This document shows positions 6,905 to 13,203 of a DNA stretch of 45,880 bases, in pieces. The stretch is taken from assembly GCF_030757795.1 (NCBI RefSeq), contig NZ_JAUQWH010000060.1, positions 1-45,880 on the forward strand, written 5' to 3'. The stretch is from Actinoplanes oryzae (GTDB lineage Bacteria; Actinomycetota; Actinomycetes; Mycobacteriales; Micromonosporaceae). The position numbers and the translations under genes are program-made. Positions within the stretch are counted from its first letter, which is position 1. Every line of letters begins with the position of its first letter. The notes beneath the pieces were generated by a model. That model saw only the letters and a list, made by a program, of their open reading frames with translations, was not told the origin of the DNA and searched no databases.

Positions 6905-8296
6905 ATGACCGCCGCCGTACCCGCCCTGCCGCCCGCTTCGGCCCTGCGTGCCCTGCGGCTGTTCACCACGGGCTCGCTGCTCGCGGTGGCCGGGTTCGTC
7001 GCCGTGCTGTGCCTGCGGGATCTGCCGGCGGGCGCCCTCGGGGAGGTGGCACGAGCGGCGGTTCTCGTCAGCACGCCTCTCGCGGCCGCGCTGTTCGTCA
7101 TGGGGTTGCACCCGCGGCTGTCCCGGGCCCCGGGTGTGCTCACGTTCGCCGCCGCAGCAGCCGCGCTGACGGCCTGTGTGGCGGGTCAAGCGGGCGGTGG
7201 CCAGTTGTGGCCGTGGGTGACCCCGTCCGCGCTGGTCGCCGCGGCAGCCCTCGCACACGCGCCGGACCGGAAGGCGCCGGTGAGCCTCCTCGTCGCCGGG
7301 GTGACCGGCGCCGCGACGGCCGCCGCCACGGGTGACTGGTGGACGGGCGTGACGGGCGCGGTGGCGTATTTACTGTGCCTCGCGGCGCTGCTCGCCCAGC
7401 TCTGGGTGCAGCAGGTGGCCGAGCGCGCCGACCAGGCCCGGCGCGGCGCGGTGACCGCCGAGCGGGACCGCTTCGCCGCGGAGCTGCACGACATCCAGGG
7501 GCACACGCTGCAGGTCATCGTGCTCAAGAGCGAGCTGGCCGCGCGGCTGGCCGGCGCCGACCCCGGCCGGGCCGCCGCCGAGATGCGTCAGGTGGAGACG
7601 CTCGCCCGCGAGGCGCTGCGCGACACCCGCGAGGTCGTGCACGGCTACCGGCCCGTGTCGCTGACCGACGAGATCGCCAACGCGGCGCGCATCCTCGCCG
7701 CAGCCGGAGTGCAGTGCCACACTCCCAGCTCCATCCACGTAAGCCCGGAGCACGAGCGCCTCCTCGCCCTGCTGGTCCGGGAGGCGACCACCAACATGTT
7801 GCGCCACAGCACCGCCACTCGCGCCGGGATCATCCACACCGCCGGGTCCCTGACGATCGTGAACGACGCGCCGCTCGCCACGCTCAGCGCCACAGCGTCC
7901 CCGCAGCGAACAGCACCGTCCATGACGCTCCAGCCAACGGATCCGTCCACAACGCCCGAAGGAACAAAACCGCCCACAACACCGCAGCGAACAGAACGGC
8001 CCACAACACCCCAGGGAGCAGAGCCGCCCACGACACCGCAGCGAACGGAACCGCCCACAACACCCCAGGGAACAGAACCGCCCACGACACCGCAGCGAAC
8101 GGAACCGCCCACAACACCCCAGGGAACAGAACCGTCCATGACGCTGCAGGGAACAGCGCCGTCCATGGCGCCGTCGGACGAATTGGTGGGTGGGGGCGGG
8201 TTGACGACGCTGGCGCGGCGGTTTGCGGCGGCCGGGGGTGAGCTGCGCTGGCAGCGCACGGCGACGAGCTTTGAAGTGAACGCCACGCTGCCATGA
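6905..8296 (+). CDS. Sensor histidine kinase, DesK/NarX-like (HisKA_3), with a repeat insertion
   Basis: The 463-residue protein has five or six N-terminal membrane helices (about residues 15-180), then a HisKA_3 dimerisation helix with phospho-acceptor H195 in FAAELHDIQGHTLQ. The ATP-binding domain follows, with N-box REATTNMLRHS (about 290-300). Between a degenerate G1 box (IVNDAP, about 317-322) and the G2-like GGGGLTTLARRF (about 427-438) lie about 100 residues of Thr/Pro-rich repeats built on EPPTTPQGT and EPPTTPQRT. That loop is the ATP lid, which can vary in length. The 3' end overlaps the response-regulator start (ATGA). CATGAT 6 nt before the ATG may be a leaderless -10. The likely output is control of the divergent ABC exporter. 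Confidence 0.88.
   Translation: MTAAVPALPPASALRALRLFTTGSLLAVAGFVAVLCLRDLPAGALGEVARAAVLVSTPLAAALFVMGLHPRLSRAPGVLTFAAAAAALTACVAGQAGGGQLWPWVTPSALVAAAALAHAPDRKAPVSLLVAGVTGAATAAATGDWWTGVTGAVAYLLCLAALLAQLWVQQVAERADQARRGAVTAERDRFAAELHDIQGHTLQVIVLKSELAARLAGADPGRAAAEMRQVETLAREALRDTREVVHGYRPVSLTDEIANAARILAAAGVQCHTPSSIHVSPEHERLLALLVREATTNMLRHSTATRAGIIHTAGSLTIVNDAPLATLSATASPQRTAPSMTLQPTDPSTTPEGTKPPTTPQRTERPTTPQGAEPPTTPQRTEPPTTPQGTEPPTTPQRTEPPTTPQGTEPSMTLQGTAPSMAPSDELVGGGGLTTLARRFAAAGGELRWQRTATSFEVNATLP
7895..8185 (+). repeat. 54-bp tandem repeat (27-bp subunit) inside the histidine kinase gene
   Basis: Two copies of a 54-bp unit are identical at 8024-8077 and 8078-8131. Diverged copies lie at 7970-8023 and 7916-7969, and a partial copy at 8132-8185. 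Each 54-bp unit holds two 27-bp subunits coding for nonapeptides of the type TEPPTTPQR and TEPPTTPQG. The perfect central copies indicate recent duplication. Confidence 0.92.
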
Positions 8297-8898
8297 CGAT
8301 CCGGCTGTTGCTGGGAGACGACGAGGTGCTGGTGCGGGGAGCCCTGGCCGCGCTGCTGTCGCTGGAGCCGGATCTGAGCGTCGTGGCCGAGGCGTCAAGC
8401 GGCACCGAGGCGGCCGCCCTCGCCCCGGGTGCGCGGCCGGATGTGGCCGTGCTGGATCTGGAGATGCCGCCGGGCGACGGGTTGCTGGCCGCCGCGGAGA
8501 TCGGGGCGCGGCTGGGCGTTCCCGTGGTGCTGGTCACCCGGCACGCGCGGCCCGCGATCCTGCGCCGGGCCCTTGCCGCCGGCGTGCGGGGTTTCGTGCC
8601 CAAGACGACGCCGGCGGCGCGGCTGGCGGCCATCATCCGCGAGGTCCACGGCGGCCGGCGCTATGTGGACGCGGACATCGCCGCCGCCGCGCTCACCGAG
8701 CAGCCGTGCCCGCTGACCGCCCGCGAGCTGGAGGTGCTGCGGGCGGCCCGAGCCGGCGCCCCGATCAGCGAGATCGCCCGGGCGGTACATCTTGCGCCGG
8801 GCACCGTGCGCAACTATCTGTCGGCGGCGATGGCCAAGCTACGGGCGCCGACCCGGCATGCCGCCGCGCGCACGGCCTGGGAACAGGGCTGGATCTGA
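8293..8898 (+). CDS. NarL/LuxR-type response regulator
   Basis: The 201-residue protein has a receiver domain with acidic residues D9/D10, phospho-acceptor D55 (VLDLEMPPGDG), the switch threonine in LVTRH and the conserved lysine in FVPKTT. The C-terminal LuxR-type helix-turn-helix (about 137-200) carries LTARELEVLRAARAG and HLAPGTVRNYLSAAMAKL. It resembles DesR-type regulators that control ABC exporters. It overlaps the kinase gene by 4 bp, so the two are made together. Its last codons (EQGWI-stop) are the first partial copy of a 46-bp repeat that continues through the intergenic gap. Confidence 0.93.
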   Translation: MTIRLLLGDDEVLVRGALAALLSLEPDLSVVAEASSGTEAAALAPGARPDVAVLDLEMPPGDGLLAAAEIGARLGVPVVLVTRHARPAILRRALAAGVRGFVPKTTPAARLAAIIREVHGGRRYVDADIAAAALTEQPCPLTARELEVLRAARAGAPISEIARAVHLAPGTVRNYLSAAMAKLRAPTRHAAARTAWEQGWI

Positions 8899-9080
8899 GG
8901 CACGCCGCGGTCCCGGAGCAGAGCTGGATCTGACTCGCGCCGCGCTGTTAACGTCCGCCCCGAGCAGGGCTGGATCTGACTCGCGCCGCGCTCTGAACAC
9001 CCGCCCGGAACAGGGCTTGATCTGGACACGCCGCGCTCTGAACACCCGCCGGGAGCGGGGATGATCTCCATCACGCCGCG
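8881..9080. repeat. 46-bp tandem repeat at the 3' junction of the response regulator gene
   Basis: Motifs of the form GCTGGATCTG recur at 8888, 8923, 8969, 9015 (GCTTGATCTG) and 9059 (diverged). The spacing is 35, 46, 46 and 44 bp. The best pair, around 8962-9053, shares most of a unit ending GCGCTCTGAACACCCGCC. The array starts within the last codons of the response regulator and ends in the last codons of the convergent epimerase gene. Confidence 0.8.
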
Positions 9081-9970
9081 GTGTAGCCGCCTGCCCTGAT
9101 GTCGTCGAGCAGGCCGGGACCGGTCGGCGTCCAGTCGAAGGCTGCTCGGGTGGCGGCGCTCGAGGCTCGCAGGTCCTGGGCGTAGAAGCCGCCGACGAAC
9201 CCGCCGAAGTGCTCGATGGCCTGCTCCGGGGCGATCGAGGCGGTCGGCACGCCGAGCACCTCGCCGATGGCCTCGGCGACCGCGCGGGTGGGCACGGCCT
9301 CCTCGGCGACCGCGTGCAGGCGGGTGCCGGCCGGGGCCCGCTCGACAGCCAGCCGCAGGAGCCGGGCCGCGTCGGTGACATGCACGGCGGACCAGGCGTT
9401 CGTGCCGTCGCCCACATAGGCCGCGACCCCGGTACGCCGGGCCGCCGCGACGATCAGCGCGATGAACCCGTGATCCCCGGCGCCGTGGGTCGTCGGCGCG
9501 AACCGGGCGGCAATGCTGCGGACGCCGCGGTCCCCGTAGCCGAGGGCGAGGTTTTCGGTGCCGCCGCGCGGGGCGTCGGGGCCCACGTGCGGGTTCGGGT
9601 CGTCCTCGGTGGCCGGGCGGCCCTGCGCGAGCCCGGCGACCCCGGCGGCGACGACGAGCGGCCGGCCGGTACCGGCGAGCGCGTCGCCGAGGGTCTGCAC
9701 CGCGGTGCGTTCGGCCCGGTTGGTGCCGGCCATGTCCGTCCAGTCGTGCTTGTTGGCGAGGTGCACGACGGCGTCGGCCTCGGTGGCGCCCCGGCGCAGC
9801 GCTTCGAGGTCGTCCAGGTCGCCGCGCAGGACCAGCGCGTGCCTGGCCTTGAGGGCGGCCTCGGCCGTGTCGGTCCGGGCCAGCCCGACCACCTCGTGCC
9901 CGGCGGCGATCAGCTCGTCCACCGTGTGCGAGCCGATCCACCCGCTGGCGCCCGTGACGAATACCCGCAT
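9071..9970 (-). CDS. NAD-dependent epimerase/dehydratase family protein (extended SDR)
   Basis: The 299-residue protein starts MRVFVTGASGWIGSHTV with the extended-SDR Rossmann motif TGASGWIG (6-13), then GDLDDLEAL and VVHLAN. The usual YxxxK is not obvious, as in many atypical family members. The C-terminal half carries the substrate domain (AYVGDGTNAWSAVHVTDAARL, FDWTPTGPGLLDDI). The ATG at 9970 has GGAGG 5 nt upstream, which decides against a longer N-terminus. It is divergent from a TetR gene with three related boxes between them, so it is probably that repressor's target. The substrate is unknown. Its last codons overlap a 46-bp repeat. Confidence 0.88.
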   Translation of the reverse strand: MRVFVTGASGWIGSHTVDELIAAGHEVVGLARTDTAEAALKARHALVLRGDLDDLEALRRGATEADAVVHLANKHDWTDMAGTNRAERTAVQTLGDALAGTGRPLVVAAGVAGLAQGRPATEDDPNPHVGPDAPRGGTENLALGYGDRGVRSIAARFAPTTHGAGDHGFIALIVAAARRTGVAAYVGDGTNAWSAVHVTDAARLLRLAVERAPAGTRLHAVAEEAVPTRAVAEAIGEVLGVPTASIAPEQAIEHFGGFVGGFYAQDLRASSAATRAAFDWTPTGPGLLDDIRAGGYTAA

Positions 9971-9987
9971 GGTGACCTCCACAGGTC

Positions 9988-10065
9988 TGATGTCAGTGAC
10001 TGAAATGACGGTACGCCCGACGTCAGCCGCTGTCATCACCCCGCGCCCGGTGATGTCAGTCACTG
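9988..10065. promoter_or_regulatory. Operator boxes between epimerase and TetR genes
   Basis: TGATGTCAGTGACTG (9988-10002) and TGATGTCAGTCACTG (10051-10065) match at 14 of 15 positions. An inverted, weaker copy lies at 10024-10038 (CAGCCGCTGTCATCA, 11 of 15). They bracket the divergent promoters. TAGGAT (10086-10091), 6 nt before the TetR ATG, is the likely -10 of a leaderless TetR mRNA. Binding by that TetR is inferred. Confidence 0.65.
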
Positions 10066-10097
10066 GCGTCGCCGGGGTGGCGTACTAGGATTCGCGC

Positions 10098-10727
10098 ATG
10101 GCTCGATGGCAGTCCGGCGCGCGCGAGCGCCTCCAGCAGGCCGCGATGAGCCTGTTCGTCGAGCACGGCTTCGAGGGCGTGACCGTCGCCCAGATCGCGG
10201 CGGCCGCCGGGCTGACCGAGCGCACGTTCTTCCGCCACTTCGCCGACAAGCGCGAGGTCCTCTTCCCCGGCCACGACGAGTTCGAGCGGGCCTTCCTCAC
10301 CGCCCTCGGCGAGACGCCGGACGGCGAGACGCCGGACGGCGAGGCGCCGGACGGCGAGACGCCGGACGGCGAGGCGCCGGACGGCGACCCGATGGCGCTG
10401 GTCACGGCCGCGCTGGCCGGCGCCGGCGACTTCTTCCCCGAGGAGCGCCGCACCTGGTCCCGCACCCGCAACGCCATCCTGCGGACGCACCCGGGCTTCC
10501 TGGAGCGGGAGCTGCTCAAGATGTCCTCGCTGGCGGCGGCGCTCACCCGCGCGCTGGAGGACCGCGGCGCCGACCCGATCGCCGCGGCCCTCGCGGCCGA
10601 GACCGGGGTCACCGTCTTCCGCACCGCGTTCACGACCTGGATCGCCGAGGGCGAGACCCGCACGCTGCCCGAGATCCAGGAGGAGGTCCTGGCCCGGCTG
10701 CACGGGCTGCTCGCCACCCGGCGGTGA
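10098..10727 (+). CDS. TetR-family transcriptional regulator with a pentapeptide repeat insertion
   Basis: The 209-residue protein has a TetR helix-turn-helix at about residues 8-55 (GFEGVTVAQIAAAAGLTERTFFRHFADKREVLF). The helical ligand domain follows. Between helices 4 and 5 (residues 71-95) it carries five tandem GE[T/A]PD pentapeptides, coded by five exact 15-bp units apart from one A/G change. This acidic insert is outside the DNA-binding part but inside the usual domain boundary. The gene is divergent from the epimerase and preceded by a TANNNT-N6-ATG leaderless promoter. Probable role: repressor of itself and the epimerase. It converges on the metallo-hydrolase gene with only 3 bp between stops. 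Confidence 0.92.
   Translation: MARWQSGARERLQQAAMSLFVEHGFEGVTVAQIAAAAGLTERTFFRHFADKREVLFPGHDEFERAFLTALGETPDGETPDGEAPDGETPDGEAPDGDPMALVTAALAGAGDFFPEERRTWSRTRNAILRTHPGFLERELLKMSSLAAALTRALEDRGADPIAAALAAETGVTVFRTAFTTWIAEGETRTLPEIQEEVLARLHGLLATRR
10308..10382 (+). repeat. Five 15-bp tandem units inside the TetR gene
   Basis: The unit is GGCGAGACGCCGGAC at 10308, 10323 and 10353, and GGCGAGGCGCCGGAC at 10338 and 10368. The units are contiguous and in frame, and code for GETPD or GEAPD. Near identity shows recent slippage or duplication. Confidence 0.95.
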
Positions 10728-10730
10728 TCC

Positions 10731-11372
10731 TCACACCTCGGTGGACTCGCCCGCGGGCAGGATCTCCAGCGGCAGGCCGGTCAGGCCCTTCTCACCCAGC
10801 AGCATGCGGGCGGAGTTCTGCCCGAGCTCGCTGAGCATCAGCTCGTGCACCTGGATCATCCGGGCCGGGCGCACCGCCCGGACGAAGTCGGCCGCCTCGC
10901 CGAACTTCGTCCACGGCCCGCTGGTCGGCAGCAGCAGCGTCTCGACCCGCGCCTCGGGCACCCGGTAGGAGTCGCCGGGGTGGAACACCCTGCCGCCGAT
11001 CAGGTAGCCGACGTTGTCGACCAGCGGGATGTCCGGGTGGATCAGGGCGTGCCGCTCGCCGTGCACCGCCACGTCAAGGCCGGCCACCTCGAACCGGTCG
11101 CCGGCCCGCACGGCCACGACCTGCCCGTCCCGCTCGCCGAGCTTCTCCTGCACCGCGGCCGGCCCGTAGACCCTCAGCTCCGGCCGCTTGTCGAGGGCCA
11201 CGGTGAGGGCGGCGTCGTCGAAGTGGTCGAAGTGCTCGTGCGTCACCAGCACCACGGCCGCCTCCGCGATCAGCTGCGCCGCGTCCGGCGTGAAGGTGCC
11301 CGGGTCGATGAGCACCATGCCGTCGCCGCCGGTGAGGGTGACGCAGGCATGGGCGTACTTGGTCAGCTGCAT
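10731..11372 (-). CDS. Metallo-beta-lactamase-fold hydrolase (UlaG-like)
   Basis: The 213-residue protein has the metal motif THEHFDHFDD (H45, H47, D49, H50) plus later ligands, probably the histidine in GERHALIH, the aspartate in FHPGDSYRV and the histidine in IQVHELML. It belongs to the UlaG-like branch of small MBL-fold hydrolases. The ATG at 11372 follows GAGGAG at a normal distance. It is divergent from a MarR gene across a 27-bp palindrome. A TATAGT hexamer on the minus strand (plus 11410-11415) inside that palindrome is its likely -10. The substrate is unknown. Confidence 0.9.
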   Translation of the reverse strand: MQLTKYAHACVTLTGGDGMVLIDPGTFTPDAAQLIAEAAVVLVTHEHFDHFDDAALTVALDKRPELRVYGPAAVQEKLGERDGQVVAVRAGDRFEVAGLDVAVHGERHALIHPDIPLVDNVGYLIGGRVFHPGDSYRVPEARVETLLLPTSGPWTKFGEAADFVRAVRPARMIQVHELMLSELGQNSARMLLGEKGLTGLPLEILPAGESTEV

Positions 11373-11407
11373 GGCTGCTCCTCGCGGTCGTACCTGTATA
11401 TGCAAGC

Positions 11408-11434
11408 CAACTATACAGCCAGGCTGTACAGTTG
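11408..11434. promoter_or_regulatory. 27-bp MarR operator containing both divergent -10 boxes
   Basis: The left half CAACTATACAGCC and right half GGCTGTACAGTTG flank a central A. They pair at all positions but one. TATAGT read leftward (plus 11410-11415) is a -10 for the MBL gene. TACAGT read rightward (11427-11432) is a -10 for the MarR gene, exactly 6 nt before its GTG. One dimer bound here should shut both promoters. Confidence 0.85.
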
Positions 11435-11438
11435 GGGT

Positions 11439-11876
11439 GTGACCGACGACATCGCGGAACGACTCAGGCAGGCGGTCGGCCGGTTCGTCCGCACCACCCG
11501 CGCCCACGCCGACACGCTCCCCCCGACCCGCGCCGAGGCGCTGGGCGTCCTGCACCGCGAGGGCCCGAGGACCATCGCGGCGCTCGCGGCCCGCCGGGGC
11601 GTCCGACACCAGAGCATGAGCCGTACGGTCGGCGAGCTCGCAACCCTCGGTCTGGTCCGCCGCGAGCCCGACCCCGCCGACGGCCGCGCCTCCCTGATCA
11701 GCCTCACCACCGCCGGCGCCGCCGCCCTGGACGCCGACCGCCAGGCCCGCCGCGAGTGGCTGGCCGACGCCATCGCCACCCGGCTGACCCCCGCCGAGCG
11801 CGAGCTGCTCAGTGCCGTCCCGGCCCTGCTGGACCGCCTCGCGGACGCCCCGCCGCCCACCCCGTCAGAGCAATGA
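11439..11876 (+). CDS. MarR-family transcriptional regulator
   Basis: The 145-residue protein has a MarR winged helix: GPRTIAALAARRGVRHQSMSR (about residues 40-60) as the recognition region and LVRREPDPADGRASLISLT (about 70-88) as the wing. The GTG at 11439 has no Shine-Dalgarno but has TACAGT exactly 6 nt upstream, which suggests leaderless translation and decides this start. The divergent gene codes for an MBL-fold hydrolase and shares the palindromic operator. The last 68 bp overlap the convergent P-loop gene. The ligand is unknown; such regulators often respond to phenolics or oxidants. Confidence 0.92.
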   Translation: MTDDIAERLRQAVGRFVRTTRAHADTLPPTRAEALGVLHREGPRTIAALAARRGVRHQSMSRTVGELATLGLVRREPDPADGRASLISLTTAGAAALDADRQARREWLADAIATRLTPAERELLSAVPALLDRLADAPPPTPSEQ

Positions 11877-12366
11877 CCTCCGCCGCGATCCCGGCGACGG
11901 CCCGGTCGTCGGTGGACACCCGATGCACCCACTCCGCACTGAGCGCGTCGAGCTCCCGCGCGGCACGATCGCTGCTCTCCACGTGCCGCTCCAAAGCCGT
12001 GCCGATCTCCCGCCGCGCGAGCCGGTGCCGCGCCGTGGCGTCGCTCGCGGTCAGCAGCACGGCGGTGACCAGCGGATTATCGCCCATCGCCGCGGCGAGC
12101 CCGCCGGTCTCCCGCACGCTGACCGTGTTCGTGTAGATCAGCCGCCGATAACCGAGCGCCCGATAGTTCGCCCACATCGCCGCGAGATTCCGCTCCGCCA
12201 GCCGATGCTCCCCCGGCGCCGGAAACGCCAGATCGAGGTTGTCGCCCTCGATCAGGCAGTGCCGCACCCCCGCCGCCGACAGCTGCGCGTGCATCTCGTA
12301 GCCCACGCTGCTCTTGCCCACCCCGGACCGCCCGCCCAGGAACAGCACCTCGCTGCGCACCCTCAC
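11809..12366 (-). CDS. P-loop kinase-like ATP-binding protein
   Basis: The 185-residue protein starts VRVRSEVLFLGGRSGVGKSS with Walker A GRSGVGKSS (about 12-20). It has LIEGDNLDLAF (about 41-51), typical of small-molecule or nucleotide kinases that bind substrate behind an acidic loop, and VTAVLLTASDATARHRLARRE (about 95-115), like the lid of such kinases. I cannot name the substrate. The start is GTG at 12366 or the in-frame GTG at 12360. Its start codon is only 12 bp from that of the divergent Sir2 gene, so its promoter must lie inside sir2 or in that tiny gap. The 3' end overlaps the convergent MarR gene by 68 bp. Confidence 0.75.
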   Translation of the reverse strand: MRVRSEVLFLGGRSGVGKSSVGYEMHAQLSAAGVRHCLIEGDNLDLAFPAPGEHRLAERNLAAMWANYRALGYRRLIYTNTVSVRETGGLAAAMGDNPLVTAVLLTASDATARHRLARREIGTALERHVESSDRAARELDALSAEWVHRVSTDDRAVAGIAAEVIALTGWAAGRPRGGPAGPGRH

Positions 12367-12372
12367 TATTCT
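12367..12372 (+). promoter_or_regulatory. -10 box of a leaderless Sir2 transcript
   Basis: TATTCT lies 6 nt before the Sir2 ATG at 12379, and the intervening sequence TCCCCC offers no Shine-Dalgarno. The same spacing recurs before several other genes in the window. The box begins one base outside the GTG start of the divergent P-loop gene. Confidence 0.6.
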
Positions 12373-12378
12373 TCCCCC

Positions 12379-13122
12379 ATGGACCAGGCGGTGGAGTGGC
12401 TGCGGCAGGCGCGGCGGGTGGTTGTCTTCACGGGGGCGGGCGTCTCGGCGGAGAGCGGCATCCCGACCTTCCGCGACGCGCAGACCGGGTTGTGGGCCCG
12501 TTTCGACGCGCAGCAGCTGGCCACGCCCGAGGCGTTCGCGGCGGATCCGGAGCTGGTGTGGGGCTGGTACGAGTGGCGGCGCGCCGCCGTCGACCGGGTC
12601 GCCCCGAACGCCGCGCACGAGGCCGTGGCCGCGATCGAGGCGCACGTGCCGGACACCGTCGTGGTCACGCAGAACGTCGACGACCTGCACGAGCGGGCCG
12701 GCTCGCGGGCGCCGGTCCACCTGCACGGGAGCCTGTTCGCGCCGCGTTGTGCGAACTGCCACGCGGCGGCGGCGGTGCCCGGCGAGCCGGCTGCCGAGGG
12801 ACGGGTCGCTCCCCCGCGGTGCGACAACTGCCATTCCCTCGTACGCCCGGGAGTGGTCTGGTTCGGTGAGGCCCTGCCCGCCGAGGCGCTGCAGCGGGCG
12901 GCCCAGGCGGCGTACGAGTGCGATCTGCTTCTCACCATCGGCACCTCCGGCCTCGTGCATCCGGCGGCCGAGATCCCGCTGGTCGCCAAGCGCGGAGGCG
13001 GCAGGGTGATCCAGATCAACCCCGCCGCCACGCCGCTGGATGCCGAGTCGGACGTCAACCTGCGCGGGAAGGCCGCCGAAATCCTGCCGGAGCTCGTGGC
13101 GCGCGCCTTCGGCAAGCCGTGA
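12379..13122 (+). CDS. Sir2-family NAD-dependent protein deacylase
   Basis: The 247-residue sirtuin has FTGAGVSAESGIPTFRD (about residues 17-33) for NAD binding, TQNVDDLHERAG (about 95-106), the catalytic histidine in VHLHGS (about 113-118), two zinc-knuckle pairs CANC and CDNC, and LLLTIGTSG plus QINPAATPLD near the C-terminus. It should remove acyl groups from lysines using NAD+. All key residues are present. TWGPxY-like residues that mark desuccinylases are not obvious, but WYEWRR contains the Y-x-x-R pair associated with class III sirtuins that prefer malonyl or succinyl groups; this is tentative. The gene appears leaderless (TATTCT-N6-ATG) and is divergent from a P-loop kinase-like gene. 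Confidence 0.93.
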   Translation: MDQAVEWLRQARRVVVFTGAGVSAESGIPTFRDAQTGLWARFDAQQLATPEAFAADPELVWGWYEWRRAAVDRVAPNAAHEAVAAIEAHVPDTVVVTQNVDDLHERAGSRAPVHLHGSLFAPRCANCHAAAAVPGEPAAEGRVAPPRCDNCHSLVRPGVVWFGEALPAEALQRAAQAAYECDLLLTIGTSGLVHPAAEIPLVAKRGGGRVIQINPAATPLDAESDVNLRGKAAEILPELVARAFGKP

Positions 13123-13191
13123 CGGCCCGGGGAACGTGCCGTGCGCAATGCGGATATCCCTCGACGGCCGCCGGAATGAGGTGATATGGCG

Positions 13192-13197
13192 TAGATT
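13192..13197 (+). promoter_or_regulatory. -10 box before the solute-binding lipoprotein
   Basis: TAGATT lies exactly 6 nt before the GTG at 13204 with no Shine-Dalgarno between them. It matches the TANNNT-N6-start pattern seen at other genes here and supports the GTG as the true start. Confidence 0.55.
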
Positions 13198-13203
13198 GAT
13201 CCC

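Noticed and set aside
7895..8185. Possible CRISPR array
   Set aside because: Repeats are contiguous with no unique spacers, keep reading frame, and no cas genes are near.
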